Below are positions 59,598 through 64,000 of a DNA stretch of 64,000 nucleotides, piece by piece. Under the pieces are notes generated by a model. That model made no database searches and was not told the origin of the DNA. It saw only the letters and a program-made list of their open reading frames with translations. Position 1 is the first letter of the stretch; the number at the start of each line of letters is the position of its first letter. A program made the position numbers and the translations under genes. Source of the stretch: Acinetobacter sp. ANC 4173 (lineage in GTDB: Bacteria; Pseudomonadota; Gammaproteobacteria; Pseudomonadales; Moraxellaceae); NCBI RefSeq assembly GCF_004331255.1, contig NZ_SJOF01000011.1, positions 62,001-126,000 on the forward strand, read 5' to 3'.

Positions 59598-60359
59598 TTA
59601 CCAATAATTTTCTACCGCGATATTGCCCTCACCACGGCGATTCATTGTTAAACCACGAGCTTTCAACGCTTCTTTGGTATCTTCTACCATTTGTGGATTA
59701 CCACATAACATCACATGACTGGTCTCAGGATTAAATGGGTAACCAACAGCTTGTTCAAGTGCACCATTCTCAATCAATATCGGCAAACGATCATGCAATA
59801 TGGCTTGCGGATCACGGGTAATAATCGGCACAAATTTAAAGCCTGTATGCCCTTCACCAAAAGTTTCTGCAATTTGCTGAATGCGTTCGCCATAGGCGAG
59901 CTCTGAAGCCGTACGAACACTGTAAACCAAATGAATCTTTTGATATTTGCTCCACGTGTCGAAATCTTGCAGCATAGAAACGAAAGGCGCCAAGCCCGTG
60001 CCTGTCGCCAATAGCCATAAATCCTGTGGTAATGGCAACTGATAACGGGTCAAGGTCAAAAATCCGTAAGGGATTTTTTCTAAATACAGTTCATCGCCTA
60101 CTTGTAAATGCTGCAAGTTAGACGTAAATGCCCCATCTGGCACCACAATTGAAAAGAATTCTAAGGTTTCATCAAACGGTGAGGACACAATTGAATAAGC
60201 ACGTACGACCAGTTCATCGCCCACTTTTAAGCCAATGCGGGCAAATTGTCCTGCGCTAAACTTAAAATGTGCAGGCCGTGTCATGGTAAAACTAAATAAA
60301 GTATTGGTCCAACGCTGTACAGATAAAACCTTTTCTACGCTAAATTTTTCAATTGACAT
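59598..60359 (-). CDS. fpr: Ferredoxin--NADP reductase
   Basis: FAD enzyme of 253 residues moving electrons between NADPH and ferredoxin or flavodoxin. The FAD-binding barrel has VVRAYSIVSSPFDETLEFFSIVV (RxYS motif) and GAFTSNLQHLQVGDELYLEK; the NADP domain has LLATGTGLAPFVSMLQD, VYSVRTASELAYGERI, HVMLCGNPQMVEDTKEAL and the C-terminal VENYW. ATG 60359 reads divergently from the LysR gene at 60445, the arrangement known for pseudomonad fpr and its regulator FinR. Probably part of the redox-stress response. Confidence 0.95.
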   Translation of the reverse strand: MSIEKFSVEKVLSVQRWTNTLFSFTMTRPAHFKFSAGQFARIGLKVGDELVVRAYSIVSSPFDETLEFFSIVVPDGAFTSNLQHLQVGDELYLEKIPYGFLTLTRYQLPLPQDLWLLATGTGLAPFVSMLQDFDTWSKYQKIHLVYSVRTASELAYGERIQQIAETFGEGHTGFKFVPIITRDPQAILHDRLPILIENGALEQAVGYPFNPETSHVMLCGNPQMVEDTKEALKARGLTMNRRGEGNIAVENYW

Positions 60360-60444
60360 GATTTCGACGTGGCATCAAAGACTGTGCTCATGTTAGCATG
60401 ACAGCATAATTTATTAATATTTTTTAAATGTTAAGGCTACATTC

Positions 60445-61323
60445 ATGCGCATGACTTTACGCCAATTGGCTGTTTTTGTAGCAGTCGCTCAAGAAGGCAC
60501 CGTGACCAAAGCCAGCGACGCGGTGAAGTTGACTCAAAGTGCTGCAAGTATGGCACTGGCAGATCTAGAAGATGGTTTAGGGGCTCCGCTATTTGACCGT
60601 TTAGGCAAACGTCTGCAATTGAATGATTTAGGTCGTTTTCTATTGCCACAAGCGCTTGAGATTTTAGGCCGCTGTGAAGCTTTTGAACAAGCAGCAAAAG
60701 GTGAATTACAAAGTATCGATTTACGTTTAGGGGCAACCTTAACCATCAGCGACTACTTAATGCCTGACCTCATGGCCAGTTTTTTACAAATTCAACCTCA
60801 GGCACATTTACAACTTCAGGTTGGAAATACGCGCCAAATGATTGAAGCAGTGAATCAATTCCAATTAGATCTCGCTTTGATTGAAGGTTCATGCCATTTA
60901 CCTCAACTCCAATGTATCCATTGGCGTGATGATGAATTGGCGGTGTGTTGTGCACCTAACCATCCTCTTGCACGCTTAAATCGCGAACTCAGTCCTGCCG
61001 ACTTTGACAATGTCGAATGGATTCTACGTGAAGAAGGCTCAGGTACGCGTGAAGTCTTTGATAATGCTATTTTACAAGACTTACCAGATGCCAATATCCG
61101 CCTGACTCTTGGACATAACGAAGCGATTCTTAAAATTGTTGCGGGTGGTTTGGGCATGTCCTGTATTTCTAAACTCGCGATTGAACCGTTACAAGAAAAA
61201 GGACACTTAGTTGTACTGAATACACCATTCTGGCAACTCTCACGACCATTATTCATGTTGGTACATCGTCAAAAGTATCAAGGACCTGGTTTAAAAGCCT
61301 TTATGAAGTTCTGTGAAGGTTAA
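60445..61323 (+). CDS. LysR-family regulator, FinR-like
   Basis: LysR regulator of 292 residues. The HTH MRMTLRQLAVFVAVAQEGTVTKASDAVKLTQSAASMALADLEDGLGAPLFDRLGKRLQLNDLGRFLLPQA is at residues 1-70, followed by the effector domain (DLRLGATLTISDYLMPDLMASF). The position divergent from fpr with an 85-base shared promoter region matches the FinR/fprA pair of pseudomonads, so control of fpr is likely. The sequence is also close to the CysB/YeiE-type subgroup. Convergent with the cold-shock/excalibur gene, sharing a terminator. Confidence 0.85.
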   Translation: MRMTLRQLAVFVAVAQEGTVTKASDAVKLTQSAASMALADLEDGLGAPLFDRLGKRLQLNDLGRFLLPQALEILGRCEAFEQAAKGELQSIDLRLGATLTISDYLMPDLMASFLQIQPQAHLQLQVGNTRQMIEAVNQFQLDLALIEGSCHLPQLQCIHWRDDELAVCCAPNHPLARLNRELSPADFDNVEWILREEGSGTREVFDNAILQDLPDANIRLTLGHNEAILKIVAGGLGMSCISKLAIEPLQEKGHLVVLNTPFWQLSRPLFMLVHRQKYQGPGLKAFMKFCEG

Positions 61324-61337
61324 TCTACTATTGTAAA

Positions 61338-61364
61338 AATGCTCCTCAAATGGAGCATTTTTTA
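61338..61364. terminator. Bidirectional terminator, LysR and CSD-excalibur genes
   Basis: AAATGCTCC (61338-61346) and GGAGCATTT (61352-61360), perfect stem, followed by TTTTATT on the plus strand; the hairpin ends at the stop of the minus-strand gene. Confidence 0.88.
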
Positions 61365-62129
61365 TTCCAGAATTTGTCTTCTAAATTGCTTCTCACACGG
61401 CTCACCATCGTGATTGCCATCCATTTGTGTATTTGGGCAATTTCTTATGAAAAATACGGCCTCATCATAAGATCGCATCTGACTACAGTGTGTTCGTCCA
61501 TCACATTTAAAATGAGCAATCGGCTCACTTTTTTTTACAACGGCTAATTTTGAAGCTTCAAATTGGGGCGATGCACTTGTATTTCTCTGTTGCGTATTTA
61601 CTGCATATCCAACTGTATCTAAGTTTTTACGTCCCTGAGCCGAGAGAATTCGATCAGGTAAATTACCCAATGCTTCTCGCTGTTGCTCCACAATTCGCTT
61701 TTGTTTTTGAATGAGTTGTTCTGCTTTTAATTGTTTGGCTACGCGATGATCCTGCACTTTTTGATATGCCACAAAACCTAATCCAGCAATGACAATCAGA
61801 ACGAATAAAACCATGTATTTTAAACGTGATACAGATTTTCTTGGTAGAACAATTTTCTCTGCAGGCGGTACTGATCTGTAATTAAAACTATGCTGCTCAA
61901 GAAGCGGTTGATCTTCAGGCTTTAAATTTAAGCGCACAATATCGGATGCCTTAAATTTCCCCTGTTCCTCGATTACACGAAATTTGAGCTGTTCTCCCTC
62001 ATTGGGCTTAATGTGCCAGCTTGGGAAATCTTTAATATGGAAAAAGATGTCTTTAGGATCATCCTCAATCTGAATAAAACCAAAACCACGTGCAGAATTG
62101 TAGTGCTTGATCTTCCCTTCAAGAAACAT
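61362..62129 (-). CDS. Cold-shock-domain / TM / excalibur-domain protein
   Basis: Protein of 255 residues that joins three parts. An N-terminal cold-shock domain (~1-65) has GKIKHYNSARGFGFIQIEDDPKDIFFHIKDFP, with RNP1-like GFGFIQ and RNP2-like IFFHI. Then one TM helix (MVLFVLIVIAGLGFVAY, ~105-122) and a coiled-coil linker. A C-terminal excalibur calcium-binding-like domain follows (FKCDGRTHCSQMRSYDEAVFFIRNCPNTQMDGNHDGEPCEKQ). ATG 62129 with AGGGCG upstream is preferred to the 62168 start. Predicted topology puts the RNA-binding end in the cytoplasm and the excalibur domain in the periplasm. Function unknown. Confidence 0.85.
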   Translation of the reverse strand: MFLEGKIKHYNSARGFGFIQIEDDPKDIFFHIKDFPSWHIKPNEGEQLKFRVIEEQGKFKASDIVRLNLKPEDQPLLEQHSFNYRSVPPAEKIVLPRKSVSRLKYMVLFVLIVIAGLGFVAYQKVQDHRVAKQLKAEQLIQKQKRIVEQQREALGNLPDRILSAQGRKNLDTVGYAVNTQQRNTSASPQFEASKLAVVKKSEPIAHFKCDGRTHCSQMRSYDEAVFFIRNCPNTQMDGNHDGEPCEKQFRRQILE

Positions 62130-62170
62130 AATTCGCCCTAAACTTTTTATTTTTTCTATTCTAATCAATA

Positions 62171-62196
62171 AAAAAGAGACCCTAAAGCCTCTTTTT
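62171..62196 (-). terminator. Terminator of the small CSD gene
   Basis: On the minus strand AAAAAGAG pairs with CTCTTTTT (62171-62178 with 62189-62196), followed by TTATT. It lies just before the CSD-excalibur gene and may give partial read-through. Confidence 0.55.
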
Positions 62197-62231
62197 AAAA
62201 TTCAAAAAGAAATAATCCTATTACTTCGTGA

Positions 62232-62525
62232 TCAACGTCTAAAGTTTGACAGTAAAGTGGATGTAATCGATTTATTATGAGTTGATACTTTCGATTTCTT
62301 GGCTTTAGCAGAATTATCTTCAACACGCTCAATCTTAATTGCTTTATAGCGATCGCCATTTTCAACCACATTAAACTTCACACGTTCATTGCGTTTCGGC
62401 TCACCTGAGTCTGCAGGAAAATCCGAGATATGGAAAAACACATCACCTTCAGATGAGGAAATAAAACCAAAACCTTTGTCGGCATTATATTGCTTAACTT
62501 TGCCTTGATATTGCTCGGCCTTCAT
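62232..62525 (-). CDS. CspA-type cold-shock domain protein
   Basis: 97-residue protein with one cold-shock domain (~1-70): GKVKQYNADKGFGFISSSEGDVFFHISDFP carries both RNA-binding motifs, GFGFIS and DVFFHI. A basic C-terminal tail (DNSAKAKKSKVSTHNKSITSTLLSNFRR) extends beyond the ~70 residues of typical CspA. Its CSD closely parallels the N-terminal domain of the next gene, which suggests duplication and then fusion. RNA chaperone role expected. ATG at 62525. Confidence 0.88.
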   Translation of the reverse strand: MKAEQYQGKVKQYNADKGFGFISSSEGDVFFHISDFPADSGEPKRNERVKFNVVENGDRYKAIKIERVEDNSAKAKKSKVSTHNKSITSTLLSNFRR

Positions 62526-62564
62526 AAACAGATCCTATATGTACACGCTTTGTTTTAGTATATA

Positions 62565-62591
62565 AAAAAGAGGCCATAAAAGCCCCTTTTT
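62565..62591 (-). terminator. Terminator of upp
   Basis: On the minus strand AAAAGGGGC pairs with GCCTCTTTT with one mismatch, followed by TTTATATAC. It lies about 15 bases after the upp stop. Confidence 0.65.
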
Positions 62592-62605
62592 GCTGGGACT
62601 CAAGA

Positions 62606-63241
62606 TTAATCTTTTTGTACTGAACCAAAAATTTTGTCACCAGCATCGCCTAGACCTGGCACGATATAGCCTTGTGCATTTAAGCCGTCATCAACAGAAG
62701 CAGTAAAAATGGTCACATCAGGATGTGCATCTTCCACCCTTTTTATGCCTTCTGGTGCAGCAACCAACACCATGACACGTATGTCTTTACAACCGCTGGC
62801 TTTTAAAACGTCAATTGCAGCCACCAACGAAGCACCTGTCGCCAACATTGGATCAATAATCATGGCAATACGGTTCTGCACATCTGGAACCAATTTTTTA
62901 TAGTAAGTACGTGCTTCTAAAGTTTCTTCATCACGCTCCAAACCCAATACAGACACTTTCGCACTTGGAATAAGGTTTAAGAAACCATCCAGCATACCAA
63001 TACCTGCACGGAGAATTGGCACTACAGTAATTTTCTTACCCGCAATACGTTGTGTAGTAACTTTCCCTGCCCAGCCATCAATTTCATGATCAACTACAGC
63101 TAAGTCTTTGGTCGCTTCATAGGTCAGTAACATCGTCACTTCCTGCGCCAATTCACGAAAATTCTTTGTACTAATATCAGCGCGACGCAATAAACCAAGT
63201 TTATGTCGAATCAGAGGATGACGAATTTCATGAATAGCCAC
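62606..63241 (-). CDS. upp: Uracil phosphoribosyltransferase
   Basis: Cytosolic enzyme that makes UMP from uracil and PRPP in pyrimidine salvage. 211 residues. The PRPP-binding loop is [24 protein letters not shown] (residues ~127-150); the family's N-terminal [36 protein letters not shown] and C-terminal [27 protein letters not shown], which forms the uracil hood, are clear. ATG 63241. Single gene with its own terminator. Confidence 0.97.
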   Translation of the reverse strand: MAIHEIRHPLIRHKLGLLRRADISTKNFRELAQEVTMLLTYEATKDLAVVDHEIDGWAGKVTTQRIAGKKITVVPILRAGIGMLDGFLNLIPSAKVSVLGLERDEETLEARTYYKKLVPDVQNRIAMIIDPMLATGASLVAAIDVLKASGCKDIRVMVLVAAPEGIKRVEDAHPDVTIFTASVDDGLNAQGYIVPGLGDAGDKIFGSVQKD

Positions 63242-63312
63242 GGGAGTACACCTAAAAAAATCAAAACATTATTCGTATTATTATAAATGTTTTTTATAAA
63301 TCTTATAACAAA

Positions 63313-63339
63313 AAAAGCCCCCAACTCGTGGGGGCTTTT
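63313..63339 (-). terminator. Terminator of the nuo operon
   Basis: AAAAGCCCCCA (63313-63323) and TGGGGGCTTTT (63329-63339), 11-bp perfect stem. On the minus strand it is followed by a T-run, about 25 bases after the nuoN stop. Confidence 0.93.
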
Positions 63340-63363
63340 CGATTAACACGATAATTTTTTCAA

Positions 63364-64000
63364 TTATTGATGCGTTAACATGAAATGTAATGGAGATAAA
63401 ATCTCAGCTTGTAAGGCCATTTTGATAATTGGATCTGGATAAATACCAATCACCAATACTGCAAGTGCCGCGAGTAATACCATGATACCACCCACTTTTT
63501 GACCCCAGTGATCTACAGCGTCAATACGTGGAGTTTCTGGCGGAGTCATATACATCACAACCATCACACGGAGGTAATAGTACAAACCAATACCCGAACC
63601 TACCACAATCATTGCAGCCAAGAACCAGTGTTGAGTTGTTACAGCAGCCATCACCACCAAGAACTTACCAATGAAGCCAGCTGTTAACGGAATGCCCGCT
63701 AAAGATAACATCATCACAGTTAAAGTCGCTGTTAATACTGGACGGCGCCAGAATAAACCACGGTAATCTGCCAGGCTTTCTGCTTCATCTACGTTATTGT
63801 ATGGGCTAGACATCAATGCCACAGCACCAAATGCACCAATCGTCGTTAACACATAAGTGATCACGTAAACTGATACGTTGCCTAAGCTTGCATAGGTCAT
63901 GCTGATTAAACCAATCAACAAGTAACCAAAGTGCGCAATCGATGAATAACCCAGAATACGTTTCAGGTTCACTTGACGTACTGCCAAGAAGTTACCCACT
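63364..64000 (-). CDS. nuoN: NADH-quinone oxidoreductase subunit N (partial, 5' end outside window)
   Basis: Membrane proton-translocating subunit of respiratory complex I. The visible C-terminal ~211 residues begin GNFLAVRQVNLKRILGYSSIAHFGYLLIGL, with the conserved lysine and RILGYSSIAH of NuoN, then ADYRGLFWRRPVLTATLTVMMLSLAGIPLTAGFIGKF and a C-terminal TM helix. The 5' half lies beyond the right edge of the window. It is the last gene of the nuo operon and is followed by a strong terminator. Confidence 0.95.
   Translation of the reverse strand, partial: VGNFLAVRQVNLKRILGYSSIAHFGYLLIGLISMTYASLGNVSVYVITYVLTTIGAFGAVALMSSPYNNVDEAESLADYRGLFWRRPVLTATLTVMMLSLAGIPLTAGFIGKFLVVMAAVTTQHWFLAAMIVVGSGIGLYYYLRVMVVMYMTPPETPRIDAVDHWGQKVGGIMVLLAALAVLVIGIYPDPIIKMALQAEILSPLHFMLTHQ

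Noticed and set aside
1..64000. CRISPR arrays, complete insertion sequences, rRNA genes
   Set aside because: No regularly spaced repeats, transposase or rRNA sequence seen on reading the window.

Overview
The window reads as Acinetobacter (Moraxellaceae) chromosome. It is AT-rich, it lacks sugar-glycolysis genes, and it combines genes usual in that genus: putP, ispA, a CsgG/DUF4810/DUF799 lipoprotein trio, ethanolamine ammonia-lyase without a microcompartment, fpr beside a FinR-like LysR, paired cold-shock-domain proteins, upp and the nuo operon. Genus assignment is inference from protein character and gene content; no database search was run.

Layout. 1-6.8 kb holds ordinary chromosome: partial putP, ispA, a GGDEF protein, a lone prpF-like gene and an amino-acid permease, ending at tRNA-Arg(CCT). 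6.8-8.3 kb holds a tyrosine integrase reading away from the tRNA, the usual signature of an island inserted in a tRNA gene. 8.3-17 kb is a hydroxyquinol ring-cleavage locus: LamB-type porin, maleylacetate reductase, NTF2-fold protein, LysR, SRPBCC protein, pcaF, pcaJ, pcaI, hydroxyquinol 1,2-dioxygenase and a divergent LysR. 17-29.5 kb is a polyol/sugar/glycoside locus: an unusual Gfo/Idh/MocA oxidoreductase, a small ABM monooxygenase, a DHA1 transporter, an AP-endonuclease-2-fold isomerase/dehydratase, a FucP-type symporter, an IolG-like dehydrogenase, a ChvE-GguAB-type ABC importer and a UPF0303 protein. 29.7-32 kb has chrB-chrA and 32-40 kb has kdpABCDE. 40-46 kb has a secreted metallo-beta-lactamase-fold enzyme, three lipoproteins, a LysE exporter, oleate hydratase and a tiny lipoprotein. 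46.6-50 kb has a TetR-MFS-HlyD efflux operon. 50-55 kb has a PLP enzyme, a YhiN-like flavoprotein, three small proteins missed by length-limited gene calling or easily misassigned, and a TM-helix-repeat channel-like protein. 55-59 kb is the ethanolamine cluster. 59-64 kb is housekeeping through to nuoN.

How the genes fit. The central idea is that 8.3-29.5 kb may be one catabolic system. A LamB porin, an ABC importer and a symporter would bring in a plant-derived polyhydroxylated or glycosylated compound. Two Gfo/Idh oxidoreductases and an isomerase/dehydratase-fold enzyme would oxidise and eliminate from it. The product would enter hydroxyquinol cleavage and leave via maleylacetate and 3-oxoadipate as succinyl-CoA and acetyl-CoA. 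Two points support the link: no aromatic hydroxylase that would supply hydroxyquinol is present in the window, and the same palindrome (TTATTTC-N6-GAAATAA) lies in the dioxygenase/LysR divergent promoter and upstream of the first Gfo/Idh gene. The substrate is unknown; a deoxy-cyclitol or an aryl glycoside are the two guesses offered.

Regulatory sequence visible by eye includes candidate operators for the TetR regulator, ChrB and the LysR proteins, 11-bp-spaced direct repeats upstream of kdpA, and many intrinsic terminators between convergent or consecutive genes.
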